A stretch of 64,000 nucleotides of DNA from Nostoc sp. CMAA1605 (GCF_021596505.1 NZ_PJIZ01000005.1:62001-126000), one strand, 5' to 3'. Positions 37,535 to 47,058 are shown, counted from the first letter of the stretch. The notes: a model not told the origin generated them from the letters alone. A program made the numbers and translations.

Positions 37535-38302
37535 TTACTTCTTAGGTGCAGCTTTAGCCGCCTCCGCAGTAAGTTCTTCTGGACTTAGGGGCATTAATGC
37601 TTGTAATTGAAAAGATGTCGTAATTGGTGCAGGCCCTATCCTCCGCACAGGTTTACCGAATTTATCTGTAGCTTGGATATTGGCTAATGCTGATTGATAG
37701 TCTTTAACTATTAGTAATGGTTGTAGACGTTCGATATTCCGAATGATTGATTGTGTTTGTTCGTATGTGCCGATAATTTCGATGTTGACGCTACTGCGTT
37801 TGAGTTTGCCGTCAACTGCAACTCCTAATGAGCCATCCTTGACAATTTCGGGTTTTTCTGTGGCTGGGACAAACTTTTGGAGTTTGGCTTTGACGGTATT
37901 TAAGGAATTTGCAGAGCTACCAGATTCTACTAAACGATTGAGATCCAATAGTAGGGTATCCAGGGTTTTTTCGTCGGAGAATAAAGCTAAAACCTGTTGC
38001 TTTTGTTTTTTTGCTTGGTCTAACTCTTCTTTGATTTTGCCAATTTGTTTGACAGTGGCTTGCTTTTGCTGAATTTGCCCTTGGAGGTCGTTGCTTTGTG
38101 CTTGCTTTTGCTGATAGGCTTCCCAAGCAGGCATAAGTATATTCAGCAGCATATAGATAGCTCCAGCTAAACCTACGACTGCCACTAAAATACCGATGAT
38201 TTTGGGTGTAAATGCAATACCAAAAACCACAGGATAGGATGGTGCGCCTGATTCTAAATCTGCGGCGTTTTCGGCAAAATTTAAATCTTCACTCAGCGTC
38301 AT
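37535..38302 (-). CDS. pilO: type IV pilus assembly protein PilO
   Basis: Inner-membrane alignment protein, 255 aa. One transmembrane helix (IIGILVAVVGLAGAIYMLLN, about 34-53) is followed by a coiled coil (QQKQAQSNDLQGQIQQKQAT, then a Lys/Gln-rich stretch) and a ferredoxin-like periplasmic domain. Its start overlaps the pilN stop by four bases, so the two are translationally coupled, matching the PilN-PilO heterodimer. It has little sequence conservation beyond topology; position in the operon supports the call. Confidence 0.9.
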   Translation of the reverse strand: MTLSEDLNFAENAADLESGAPSYPVVFGIAFTPKIIGILVAVVGLAGAIYMLLNILMPAWEAYQQKQAQSNDLQGQIQQKQATVKQIGKIKEELDQAKKQKQQVLALFSDEKTLDTLLLDLNRLVESGSSANSLNTVKAKLQKFVPATEKPEIVKDGSLGVAVDGKLKRSSVNIEIIGTYEQTQSIIRNIERLQPLLIVKDYQSALANIQATDKFGKPVRRIGPAPITTSFQLQALMPLSPEELTAEAAKAAPKK

Positions 38303-39063
38303 CGTGTAATGACTCCTGTTTTTTGCATACTACGAATGCGGGAGACGAGTCCCACCGTGCCTTTCTGCTCTAGTTCCCGAATCAATTCTGAAGCAGGAAC
38401 ATCACTAAGACGAGATTGAATTGTATATCTAACTACTTGGGGTGGTTTGATGACTACACCACTTCTAGTAGTGGTGGCTGTAACTGGTGCATCTACTAAA
38501 GTGGCGGTGGTAATTCTGCTTTCGGAAGATTTTAAGAACCGCGACTGTTGCAGACTTAATAAAAAGTCGTTGACATTATCGAAAGAACGAGCTATTCCGG
38601 TAATTTCTATGCCTCCGGCGGGGTTAGGTGGTGGTTGTCCTTCTACTGGGGCTAGAGGTGGAATTTGCTTGATATTTTCAATTTGTACTGTTGGAGGAAT
38701 GCGATCGCGCACATCTTCTAACATGGCTGACCAAGGACGAATTTGGTCAAATACTGTCACTAAGCTTTGGGTTTCTGCTTTGACGGCAGCTGCTTGTGTT
38801 TTAATTTGGTTAATATTGGTGATTTCTGCGTCTAATTTTTTGCTTTGTTCTTCCAGTTGAGCAATTGACTGCTCTATTTCACTGGTTTTACCTTGCACGA
38901 GCCATAACCCAATTCCCACCAATACTGGTAAACCTACGCCCACCGTTACCCCTAGATATACCGGGGTGAGATTCCCTGATGGTAATTTTACTCCCGGACT
39001 TTTATCAGCTTTGGGTTGGTAGGCTGGTCGGTCTTTGAGAAAGTTAATATCTAAACTGTACAT
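38299..39063 (-). CDS. pilN: type IV pilus assembly protein PilN
   Basis: Inner-membrane partner of PilM and PilO, 254 aa. The N-terminus begins MYSLDINFLKDRPAYQ, matching the PilM-binding INFL-type motif. One transmembrane helix follows (about 34-59, VYLGVTVGVGLPVLVGIGLW), then a coiled coil and a periplasmic domain. It starts 5 bp after pilM and overlaps pilO by four bases. Confidence 0.9.
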   Translation of the reverse strand: MYSLDINFLKDRPAYQPKADKSPGVKLPSGNLTPVYLGVTVGVGLPVLVGIGLWLVQGKTSEIEQSIAQLEEQSKKLDAEITNINQIKTQAAAVKAETQSLVTVFDQIRPWSAMLEDVRDRIPPTVQIENIKQIPPLAPVEGQPPPNPAGGIEITGIARSFDNVNDFLLSLQQSRFLKSSESRITTATLVDAPVTATTTRSGVVIKPPQVVRYTIQSRLSDVPASELIRELEQKGTVGLVSRIRSMQKTGVITR

Positions 39064-39067
39064 TCAA

Positions 39068-40192
39068 TTACACCTCCCGCATTCCTAAACCCAGGACAAT
39101 TCCTAAACCCGAACGCTGTTGAGCAGGATATTTTTGTTCATCGACTTGTAAGGACAAAGAGCCAATTGGATCTACTTGGGTAGTAGGTATGCTGAGTCTT
39201 TGGGTAAAGAATTCATCTATGTGTTGGAGTCCGCCCCCAGGCCCTGCTAAGAAGATTTGTGCTACCTCTATGTTTTCACTTTGATTGAGGTAGAAATCTA
39301 TGGAACGGCGTAGCTCATCTGTAAGTTCTCCTAAGATTCGCAATACGCCAGCCATTCCCGGATTAGTTTCTGTAACTCCGGTTTTATCAGCATCTACGGG
39401 TGTGACAGGAATCGCCATTTCATACAAAAGTTCCATATCCCGTGATGTTGGTAGACTCATGGCTCTAGCTAAAGCCATTTGCATTTGGTAGGTACCTATG
39501 GGTACAGTCCGAGAAAATTGGGGGATACCGTTGACGATAATGGCTATTTCCGTGCTGTCAAATTCGATATCAACTAAGACAGCTGCTTCTTGGGGGCTGA
39601 GTTCTCGTAAATGGCGATCGCGGATTGTCCGAATGAGTGCAAAACTGTTAATCTCTAAAACATTAATTTGCAATCCTGCTTGCTCAAAGGTACTAATATA
39701 TGTATCTGTCACCTCCTTGCGGGTAGCAACTAGCAGCACTTGTACTTTTTCGATGCCATCTTCATCTACAAAGTACCCAAGTTTTTGATAATCTACATCA
39801 GCTTCCTCACGAGGATAGGGTAAATACAAGGCTGCTTCATGGTTTAACACCATATCTCGGAGTTCTTTATCGTCTAACTCTGCCGGTACAGGAATAATCC
39901 GTACAACCGAATCTCGTCCTGGTACGCCGGTGGATACACGAGAAGTCTTGATTTTACTTTCAGCTAAAGCTTGCTGAATAAGTTGCGCCATAGCTGGGGG
40001 ATCAGTAATTTGACCATCAGTGACAATCCCTTCTGGAACTGGTACTGATGTTAAAGATTCGAGTTTCAAGCCTTGACGCTGCTTGCGTAGTTGCACTACA
40101 TTGACTCGTTCTGGTGCGATTTCCACACCTACCCCTCTATGAGATTTGCCAAACAGACTACTGAAACTTTTTACCACAGTAATGCCCGCCAA
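39068..40192 (-). CDS. pilM: type IV pilus assembly protein PilM
   Basis: Cytoplasmic actin-like ATPase of 374 aa that binds the PilN N-terminus. The actin-type phosphate loops are visible: GVGVEIAPERVNVVQLR (about 20-36) and VLVDIEFDSTEIAII (about 210), and the C-terminal IFLAGPGGGLQHID. It is first in the pilMNOQ operon. The promoter should lie in the 180-bp region shared with the divergent binding-protein gene at 40374. Confidence 0.93.
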   Translation of the reverse strand: MAGITVVKSFSSLFGKSHRGVGVEIAPERVNVVQLRKQRQGLKLESLTSVPVPEGIVTDGQITDPPAMAQLIQQALAESKIKTSRVSTGVPGRDSVVRIIPVPAELDDKELRDMVLNHEAALYLPYPREEADVDYQKLGYFVDEDGIEKVQVLLVATRKEVTDTYISTFEQAGLQINVLEINSFALIRTIRDRHLRELSPQEAAVLVDIEFDSTEIAIIVNGIPQFSRTVPIGTYQMQMALARAMSLPTSRDMELLYEMAIPVTPVDADKTGVTETNPGMAGVLRILGELTDELRRSIDFYLNQSENIEVAQIFLAGPGGGLQHIDEFFTQRLSIPTTQVDPIGSLSLQVDEQKYPAQQRSGLGIVLGLGMREV

Positions 40193-40373
40193 ACTGCAAA
40201 ATTAAAAATTTAAATGTTACTTAAGTAGTCATTTCGTCATCAGTCATTAGTCACTAGTAAATTAGGCTATTGACTGTTGAATTTGGACTTTTGACACCTA
40301 ATCTTTTTAGCCTATAATCTCGACAATTCTGCATAAGCTTTTTAACTTCATCAAGCGTGAAAATACTGGTAAA

Positions 40374-41672
40374 ATGATGCAATTACGAAAATTCCCAAAG
40401 CTAGTCGCTTTCATCATGTTAGGTTTACTGACTAGTTGGATTGTCAGTTGCAGCGATGGCAAAGTTAATACCAATAATCAACCAGCTGCTTCTGGAACAG
40501 CCAAGATTGAGTTTTGGACAATGCAACTCCAACCGAAATTTACAGACTACTTCCAAAGCTTAATTGCCAACTTTGAGTCACAAAATCCTGGTATAAAGGT
40601 AAACTGGGTTGATGTGCCTTGGACAGCGATGGAGAACAAAATTTTAACAGCTGTCTCCGCAAAAACGCCACCTGATGTTGTTAACCTCAATCCAGATTTT
40701 GCCTCTCAATTAGCGGGTCGAAATGCTTGGTTAGATTTAGACACAAAAGTTCCAACAGCAGACCGTTCCGCCTATCTACCGAATATTTGGAAAGCTGGTA
40801 CACTCAACGGCAAAAGCTTCGGTCTTCCTTGGTATCTCACCACAAAGCTGACTATTTATAACACTGATCTCTTAAAGCAGGCAGGTATTAATCAACCTCC
40901 CAACACTTACGCACAACTAGCACAACAAGCACAACAAATTAAAGACAAAACAGGTAAATACGCCTTTTTTGCGACTTTTGTTCCCCAGGATTCCGCAGAG
41001 GTGCTGCAATCATTGGTGCAGATGGGAGTGACTTTAGTGGATGCAGAAGGTAAAGCCGCTTTTAATACGCCTCAAGGTAAAGCAGCGTTTCAGTATTGGG
41101 TAGACCTGTATAGAAAAGGGTTATTACCGAAAGAAGCACTAACTCAAGGACATCGCCACGCGATTGATTTATACCAATCTGGTGAAACAGCATTCTTAGC
41201 TTCGGGGCCGGAGTCTCTCCAAAATATCGCTACCAATGCGCCAAAAATTGCTCAAGCTTCTGCGATCGCACCCCAATTGACCGGTGATACAGGTAAGAAA
41301 AATGTAGCAGTGATGAATATCGTCATTCCCCGTGAAACAAAACAACCTGATGCGGCGGTAAAATTTGCTTTATTTGTCACCAATAATGAGAATCAGCTAG
41401 CCTTTGCCAAAGCCGCAAATGTTCTTCCATCCACAACTCAAGCTTTAGCTGATAGTTACTTTAAAGATGTTCCTGCTAATGCTTCTACAGTCGAAAAAGC
41501 TAGAGTTGTCAGCGCGCAACAACTACAACAAGCAGAAGTTTTAACTCCTCCATTAAAAGATATTAAAAAGCTGCAAAAGGCAATTTATGAAAACCTACAA
41601 GCAGCAATGTTAGGAGAAAAAAATGTAGATCAAGCAGTTGCAGATGCAGCTAAGGAATGGGATAATCGGTAG
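40374..41672 (+). CDS. ABC transporter extracellular solute-binding lipoprotein (family 1, sugar type)
   Basis: A 432-aa periplasmic receptor. The lipoprotein signal ends with VSC, lipid Cys26. The mature part shows the family 1 pattern: IEFWTMQLQPKFTDYFQ, FESQNPGIKVNWVDVPW, TAVSAKTPPDVVNLN and FGLPWYLTTKLTIYN. Family 1 receptors bind sugars, glycosides or glycerol-type compounds; the ligand cannot be told here. No permease or ATPase genes are adjacent, so it is an orphan or works with a transporter elsewhere. A MITE-like element begins six bases after its stop codon. Confidence 0.9.
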   Translation: MMQLRKFPKLVAFIMLGLLTSWIVSCSDGKVNTNNQPAASGTAKIEFWTMQLQPKFTDYFQSLIANFESQNPGIKVNWVDVPWTAMENKILTAVSAKTPPDVVNLNPDFASQLAGRNAWLDLDTKVPTADRSAYLPNIWKAGTLNGKSFGLPWYLTTKLTIYNTDLLKQAGINQPPNTYAQLAQQAQQIKDKTGKYAFFATFVPQDSAEVLQSLVQMGVTLVDAEGKAAFNTPQGKAAFQYWVDLYRKGLLPKEALTQGHRHAIDLYQSGETAFLASGPESLQNIATNAPKIAQASAIAPQLTGDTGKKNVAVMNIVIPRETKQPDAAVKFALFVTNNENQLAFAKAANVLPSTTQALADSYFKDVPANASTVEKARVVSAQQLQQAEVLTPPLKDIKKLQKAIYENLQAAMLGEKNVDQAVADAAKEWDNR

Positions 41673-41677
41673 CAGTA

Positions 41678-41977
41678 ATACCAATTCGCAATTCGCAATT
41701 CGCAATTCGCAATGGACTAACGCCCCGCTACGCTGACGCAATTAAGAAAGTCGGTTTCAAGCCAATACACTTCAATTAAACCTAACATTTGGTGTTTGTG
41801 AAGTAAGAAAAAGTTCGTAGTAAGGACTTCAGTCCTCATCTAAGGACTAAAGTCCTCTCTACGAGACGCTGCGCGTAGCTTGCTTCCCCGGAGGGGTACA
41901 CTACAAACTGTTTTCTTAACTGAACTGTATTGTGTTTCAAGCTTTGCATCTGTTGCTTAATTTTGGAGAATTGGTAT
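41678..41977. mobile_element. MITE-like interspersed element, copy 2 (300 bp)
   Basis: It starts ATACCAATTC and ends GAATTGGTAT, a perfect 10-bp inverted pair shared with copy 1 (1413-1645). It has four CAATTCG units at its left end, GACGCAATTAAGAAAGTC, then an internal block with GGACTTCAGTCCTC and GACGCTGCGCGTAGCTTGC, and the same right end AAGCTTTGCATCTGTTGC. It is longer than copy 1 because of the central block, and lacks coding capacity. Confidence 0.72.
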
Positions 41978-42114
41978 AAAACCGTGAAAACCAAGATACT
42001 GGACTTCTTCGAGAAGTCTGGTATCTAGACACTGCAAGTTCTCACAAATCAGATATAACTGCTATGTAAATAAAGTAAACTTCACCTTTTACCTTTTACA
42101 GTTTGCCTTTTACC

Positions 42115-43191
42115 TTATTGTCTAGATTGTCGAATAGGAATTTGAATGATAAATTTTGCCCCTATTCCTGGTGTAGAGCAACATTCCAATTTACCCCCAT
42201 GTAATTCAATAATAATTCTGTAGCTAATTGATAAACCTAAGCCTGTACCTTTACCGACATCTTTAGTGGTGAAGAATGGGTCAAATAATTTAGCTTTCAC
42301 TTGCTCATCAATTCCTCCTCCATTATCAGCAATAATAATTTCCGCCCAATTATCATCAATGACTTGTGTAAAAACCTCAATTTGAGGAGTTTGTATACAC
42401 TGCCCATCACTTTTTATATTTTTAATTACTTTCTCTTCTAACGCATCAATAGCATTAGCAATAATATTCATAAATACTTGATTAAGCTGTCCAGGATAAC
42501 ATTCGATTAACGGTAATTTTCCATAATGACGGATCACTTTAACGCCATGTAAATTATGAGGTGATGGCTTAATACGGTTGTTTAAAATTACTAAAGTGCT
42601 ATCAATACCTTCGTGAATATCAACAGTTTTAAAATCAGCTTGATCTAGACGGGAAAATGTTCTGAGAGATTTCACTATCTCACAGATACGCTCTGCACCT
42701 ACCATCATTGATTGGAATAATTTAGCTGAATCTGTTTTGATAAATTCTAATTCAATTGCTTGAATTTTGTTTTTAATTATGGCTACAGGTTCAGTATAGA
42801 ATTGCTGATAAAGTTCGACTAAATCTAGTAAATCTTGAATATAATTATTAGCATAATTCAAGTTTCCATAAATAAAACTGACAGGATTATTAATTTCATG
42901 GGCAATACCTGCAACTAAAACTCCGAGAGCTGACATTTTTTCAGATTCTACTAGTTTCAGTTGTAGAGTTTTGAGATTGACTAAAGTAGTTTCTAGTTCT
43001 TGAGTGCGGCTTTCTAGAGCTATTTGTGAAGTTTCTAACTCCCGAATCACATTTTTAAGCACTGCTTCTCTGACTTCACTAGCATTTTCTAGCTGTTCAC
43101 GATCAGCTTCTGAACGTTGTAGTTTTTTTTGCAAAATCCGAACTGTTTTTTCGAGTTCTTTAATTTTGCTTTCGTTGTCTATAGATTCCAT
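42115..43191 (-). CDS. sensor histidine kinase, partner of the FIST protein
   Basis: A 358-aa soluble kinase without membrane segments. The first 85 residues are a coiled coil of heptads. The dimerisation/phosphorylation helix holds the phospho-accepting His98 in GIAHEINNPVSFIYGN. The ATP-binding domain has N box IIANAIDALEE, G1 IADNGGGID, F box FDPFFTTK and G2 GKGTGLGLS. It starts 6 bp after the stop of the FIST gene on the same strand, so the two form an operon, with the FIST protein as the likely sensor. The response regulator is not adjacent. Confidence 0.93.
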   Translation of the reverse strand: MESIDNESKIKELEKTVRILQKKLQRSEADREQLENASEVREAVLKNVIRELETSQIALESRTQELETTLVNLKTLQLKLVESEKMSALGVLVAGIAHEINNPVSFIYGNLNYANNYIQDLLDLVELYQQFYTEPVAIIKNKIQAIELEFIKTDSAKLFQSMMVGAERICEIVKSLRTFSRLDQADFKTVDIHEGIDSTLVILNNRIKPSPHNLHGVKVIRHYGKLPLIECYPGQLNQVFMNIIANAIDALEEKVIKNIKSDGQCIQTPQIEVFTQVIDDNWAEIIIADNGGGIDEQVKAKLFDPFFTTKDVGKGTGLGLSISYRIIIELHGGKLECCSTPGIGAKFIIQIPIRQSRQ

Positions 43192-43197
43192 AAACCT

Positions 43198-44373
43198 TCA
43201 TTTTGTACCTAGCAGTAGGGTGACAAAGGTTTCTTGATGATAGTAAGTTGAACCCTGTGATTCTAAGGGAGCAAATTCACCATAGGTGTAGAACCCACAA
43301 ATAGGTATGTCTTTTGCAAGTTCGCTTTTGATCATTTGATATTCTTCTTTAGCTTTTGTCCCTAAAAGCCAACGACGACAACAGCAGGAAAAGAGTAAAA
43401 TGGCATCGGGTTCTGTACCAGGATAACGTGCAAGCGCAGTCTGAAGTGAACTTTTCACAGAACAAAGAATTTCTTCCCGATTAAAATCTGTCATTTGCAC
43501 AATGGCTTGTTCTGGAACATCCCCTAAGAAGTTGATGCTACCAGTTTGCGGATCAAAAGTATTGGGAACGCGCATATAATAGCGATCGCTATCTCCCTCA
43601 TACACTGCTAAGGGATTTTCTGCGGTTGGTGTGCGATCGCCTAAATATCGCTGATAAAATTCCAATGCTGATACTCCATCAATTTCGTACAAAACTGTTC
43701 CTTGAGATTTGGTTATAACACTCCTGCGTCCCATCGGTTCCCAACCACAAGCAGTTCCGTAGGAAAATAGAATATCTCCAGCAAAAATTAGAATAGGTAA
43801 GGAGTCAGTCAATACTTCGGTTTGAAAAAATTGATAGGTAGTCTGAAATCTAAATTGATCGCCAGCCGCACCACCTACAATGGGTATATCAGAACCCAAA
43901 GCCGACTTTAAACCCTCTAAAATTAATCCCCCGTTAGTAGTAGAACCATCTGCTAGATAGCTAGCCGGTAGCGGTATACATAACTGAGCAGGTTTATCGG
44001 ATTTTTCTTTGGCTTTTTGAACTGCTTCCTGAGCAGCATTTAAAGGATTGGCTTTCACTCCATATCCCAAACCCGCATGAATTTCTACAGTATCAGAACA
44101 AAACAGCATCAGTGTTAAAGAATCTTGTTGAAACCCTAAAATTGACGACATTTCGCCATCCGTAGTACAACCAATCAAGTCTATTTCAGGAAATACTGCG
44201 GAGATTTTTTGCAAGATTAAAGCATGATCAAAATCAATAGCTGCAAATAACATAGCAGCCTGCGGTGGAATATCTGTTAAATCACTTAAATCATGGACGC
44301 ATTTTGCTAAAACTTCTTCAATAGCGGCTTGACTATCAGGATCATCACTATGTCCAACAACAACTTTCAGCAT
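43198..44373 (-). CDS. FIST-domain signal sensor protein
   Basis: A 391-aa protein with FIST N (about 30-220) and FIST C (about 230-370) domains, a small-ligand sensor module found with signalling outputs. Landmarks are DLIGCTTDGEMSSILGFQQD, LKSALGSDIPIVGGAAGDQF, CGWEPMGRRSVITKSQG and, near the end, FSCCCRRWLLG followed by ICGFYTYGEFAPL. The Cys triplet CCC is striking and may bind metal or react with ligands. No membrane segment. The histidine kinase follows by 6 bp. The ligand is unknown; amino acids have been proposed for the family. Confidence 0.9.
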   Translation of the reverse strand: MLKVVVGHSDDPDSQAAIEEVLAKCVHDLSDLTDIPPQAAMLFAAIDFDHALILQKISAVFPEIDLIGCTTDGEMSSILGFQQDSLTLMLFCSDTVEIHAGLGYGVKANPLNAAQEAVQKAKEKSDKPAQLCIPLPASYLADGSTTNGGLILEGLKSALGSDIPIVGGAAGDQFRFQTTYQFFQTEVLTDSLPILIFAGDILFSYGTACGWEPMGRRSVITKSQGTVLYEIDGVSALEFYQRYLGDRTPTAENPLAVYEGDSDRYYMRVPNTFDPQTGSINFLGDVPEQAIVQMTDFNREEILCSVKSSLQTALARYPGTEPDAILLFSCCCRRWLLGTKAKEEYQMIKSELAKDIPICGFYTYGEFAPLESQGSTYYHQETFVTLLLGTK

Positions 44374-44669
44374 ATTTACCTCTTAAGTAATTTCAATAAT
44401 TAAAGCTAATTTAAAATTTTGCAGCATAATTATGCTAGTTTTTCTAATTCAAACTCCCATTAGTAAAAACTCATTATAATGTATATAAAAACAACCGTAT
44501 ATTATCTATTAAATACGGTTTTCTCTTTGGGTTGAGATATGAAGATAGAGAATATAAGATGCCTCTAAACTAGAATTAACTAAATTTAGTTTTCCCAGTA
44601 AAGATAGTAGATGAACATAAATCAATACAAATTTTTATTAAAGTTGTTCTTCCATTTCTTTGACAAAAA
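44374..44669. other. intergenic, no gene seen
   Basis: 296 bp of strongly A/T-rich sequence lie upstream of the FIST operon and beyond the folC stop. I saw no credible frame. It should hold the FIST-kinase promoter. Confidence 0.4.
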
Positions 44670-45917
44670 TTAAATTTTACTGAATAAATTTCCTATTAAA
44701 TAAAGAGAACCGCACACAACGACTAAACCATCACCAGGAGTCAATGCTGCATCTATCGCCGATATTTCATCAGCATAAGTTTGACAAGAGTACAAATCTG
44801 GACAAATATCACAGGCTAACTTGGCTAATTCTGTAGGATTAGCTGAAGCGTTATCTGGTACTGGGACTAAATATAATCGGTCATTTGGTTTTAGTAAAAC
44901 TTGAAAAATATCAGCATGATCTTTAGTAGATAACATCCCCATGACCCAAGTTATATTTTGAGGGTTGAGACTATCTACATAATCACGTAGGACTCTAGCG
45001 GCGGCTGGATTATGTGCGCCATCAATTAAGAGTTGATGATTTTTCCAATTAATCCATTGCATTCGCCCTGGCCACTTAGTTTTAGCCATACCATTAGTAA
45101 TTGCTGTGGCAGAAATATTCCAGCCTTGCTGTTGAAGAATTTCTAAAGTAGCTAAAGCTAAAGCAGAATTATGTAATTGTATTTGTCCCTGTAAAGGTAG
45201 AGGATATTGAATGAAATTGGCATCGAAAATAGACTGATATTCTGCCCATCCTGATTGGATTTCTCGTCCAGGTTGGGGCGTGATCACGGGACATTGTAAT
45301 TCTTGAGCGCGCGATCGCACAACTGCTTGAGCATCCGGTGGTAATACTCCCACCACAGCCGGACACCCAGGCTTTAAAATCCCAGCTTTTTCTCCAGCGA
45401 TATCAGCCACAGTAGGGCCTAACTGCTGCCAATGTTCCCTGCTAATGGAAGTAATTACCGTCACCAGTGGCTGAGATATCACATTAGTAGCATCCAACCG
45501 TCCCCCTAAGCCTACCTCTACCACAGCTACATCAACTTGCTGCCTAGCAAAATACAACCAAGCTGCGGCGGTAATAATTTCAAATTGAGTAGGGGACTGC
45601 TCAGAGCTAACAGCATTCTTTACTTCTGTTAATAATTCGTAAAGTTCCGCAGCAGAAATTGGCTGTTCATTCAGACAAATGCGTTCTGTCCAACTCACCA
45701 AATGAGGAGAAGTGTAACGTCCTGTACGATAGCCTGCTTGAGTCAGAACAGATGACAAATAAGCACAAACCGAACCTTTGCCGTTTGTGCCAGCCACATG
45801 AATCACACTGACTTGGTGATGGGGGTTTCCCAGGTTTGCTAACAGTGCGTTAATCCGTGAAAGTCCGAGGTTAACGCCAAAATGTTGAAATGATTGGAGT
45901 AGAGAATCTATATTCAC
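44670..45917 (-). CDS. folC: folylpolyglutamate synthase / dihydrofolate synthase
   Basis: Adds glutamate to dihydropteroate and folates in the cytoplasm; Mur-ligase-like fold, 415 aa. The ATP loop VIHVAGTNGKGSVCAYLSSV is at about 38-57, followed by TGRYTSPHLVSWTERI, and the signature VEVGLGGRLDATNVI is near 132-146, with ITSISREHWQQLGPT after it. IDGAHNPAAARVL marks the C-terminal domain. Length and motifs are standard. It ends with a strongly A/T-rich spacer and starts 44 bp after the Uma2 gene stop. Confidence 0.96.
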   Translation of the reverse strand: MNIDSLLQSFQHFGVNLGLSRINALLANLGNPHHQVSVIHVAGTNGKGSVCAYLSSVLTQAGYRTGRYTSPHLVSWTERICLNEQPISAAELYELLTEVKNAVSSEQSPTQFEIITAAAWLYFARQQVDVAVVEVGLGGRLDATNVISQPLVTVITSISREHWQQLGPTVADIAGEKAGILKPGCPAVVGVLPPDAQAVVRSRAQELQCPVITPQPGREIQSGWAEYQSIFDANFIQYPLPLQGQIQLHNSALALATLEILQQQGWNISATAITNGMAKTKWPGRMQWINWKNHQLLIDGAHNPAAARVLRDYVDSLNPQNITWVMGMLSTKDHADIFQVLLKPNDRLYLVPVPDNASANPTELAKLACDICPDLYSCQTYADEISAIDAALTPGDGLVVVCGSLYLIGNLFSKI

Positions 45918-45961
45918 GATCAGGTATTGGCTGAAACTACCTTGACATAGTTAACAACAGC

Positions 45962-46771
45962 CTAACCTTCTGTTTCATCTGTGAGCAAACTATTGGGATC
46001 AATGCCTTGAGATTGTAAGTAGGCTATTAGGCGTTCTTTTTGTTGACGTTCCTGTTCAGCGCGTTGTTTTTCCTGTTCAGCCCGTTGGCGTTCCTGTTCA
46101 GCGCGTTGTTTTTCCTGTTCAGCCCGTTGGCGTTCTTGTTGCACCATCTCTACAGCCCAGGGTAACAAATTACCCGATTCATCCCACCATCGCAACCAAT
46201 AACCAGTTCTCCCCTCTTTCGTCCCGCGCCAAGTTCCTAAATATAATCCTATAGTCGCTATCCAATGGCGACCATTTTCATCTGGTTGCTTTAACTCATA
46301 GCGTCCATTTTCTAGTTGATGAAACTCCAATAATCCACCATCTGGGTCAAAAATGATGTAAATGGGGATTTGTAAAATTTGTTCGTAGAAAAACCACTTC
46401 CCTGGCGGGTAGGTGCGCTTTGATGAATACTCTTCCCCTTCTGTCTGGGATAAAAATTCCATGACTATGGCAGGAATTTCTCCTTCTAAGTGAGGAGTGT
46501 AGCTGGTGCGATCGCCTACAATTTCATTTACACGGGGAATATATAACCAATCTGGTGCTTTAGCGATAAATTGCCCATTCACAGTGGCACAAATCGCAAA
46601 ATTCGAGGCGATTAACATTTGCTCTTGGATGAACCCAATAATTTCTAAGCTTTCACACAAAGCACCAGCCAGGATTGGCTGACCAGTATTTTCCGCCGGT
46701 TTATCCCCTAGCTTAAAATCTTCGGGCAATGGTTGCCAACAAATATCTAGTGTGGTGATTTGGGCTACCAT
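45962..46771 (-). CDS. Uma2-family protein with C-terminal coiled-coil repeat
   Basis: A 269-aa protein from the ATG at 46769-46771; a TTG two codons upstream would also be in frame. The Uma2-type nuclease fold spans about 1-190 (VMEFLSQTEGEEY, PGKWFFYEQILQIPIYIIFD, PDGGLLEFHQL). After a WLRWWDESGNLLPW segment, residues about 205-250 are a heptad coiled coil of repeated RAEQEKQ/RAEQERQ, encoded by 21-bp DNA repeats. The tail probably mediates oligomerisation. This long-tailed form is common in cyanobacteria; the biological role is unknown. It lies upstream of folC on the same strand with a 44-bp gap. Confidence 0.88.
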   Translation of the reverse strand: MVAQITTLDICWQPLPEDFKLGDKPAENTGQPILAGALCESLEIIGFIQEQMLIASNFAICATVNGQFIAKAPDWLYIPRVNEIVGDRTSYTPHLEGEIPAIVMEFLSQTEGEEYSSKRTYPPGKWFFYEQILQIPIYIIFDPDGGLLEFHQLENGRYELKQPDENGRHWIATIGLYLGTWRGTKEGRTGYWLRWWDESGNLLPWAVEMVQQERQRAEQEKQRAEQERQRAEQEKQRAEQERQQKERLIAYLQSQGIDPNSLLTDETEG

Positions 46772-46864
46772 AAGCAAGGTTTTGGCATTTTTCTAAATTG
46801 TATCACTGAATTGGTACAGCTAATCCAGTATTCAGTACAACGAGTAATCCCAGTCCCCAAAATT

Positions 46865-46900
46865 AACAAAACCGACTGTTACAGTGAAAATAACAGCCGG
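46865..46900 (-). terminator. terminator of psbY
   Basis: On the minus strand CCGGCTGTTA (46891-46900) pairs with TAACAGTCGG (46872-46881) with one mismatch and is followed by TTTTGTTAATTTT. It lies 30 bp after the psbY stop. Confidence 0.8.
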
Positions 46901-46929
46901 TAATCAATTTGGTAATCTTAAATTAGAGT

Positions 46930-47058
46930 TTAGGCTTCTCTGTTCAAAAAGCTTTGAACTTGTCTGAGAGCCGCAGCACCGATGTTGAACAAAGCCCAGC
47001 CACCAGCAACAGCGATGGGAGCTAAAACGATCGCTACGCGAAAATCAATACCATCCAT
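46930..47058 (-). CDS. psbY: photosystem II protein PsbY
   Basis: A 42-aa single-span thylakoid protein at the edge of photosystem II near cytochrome b559. The translation begins [20 protein letters not shown], continues [18 protein letters not shown] and ends NREA, which matches cyanobacterial PsbY closely. One transmembrane helix covers about residues 8-30. It has a following hairpin terminator and its own upstream spacer, so it is probably monocistronic. It is too short for most automatic gene calls. Confidence 0.95.
   Translation of the reverse strand: MDGIDFRVAIVLAPIAVAGGWALFNIGAAALRQVQSFLNREA

Noticed and set aside
46930..47058. Whether the 42-residue frame was a chance ORF
   Set aside because: The translation matches PsbY along its whole length and a terminator follows, so it was kept as a real gene and the chance explanation dropped.
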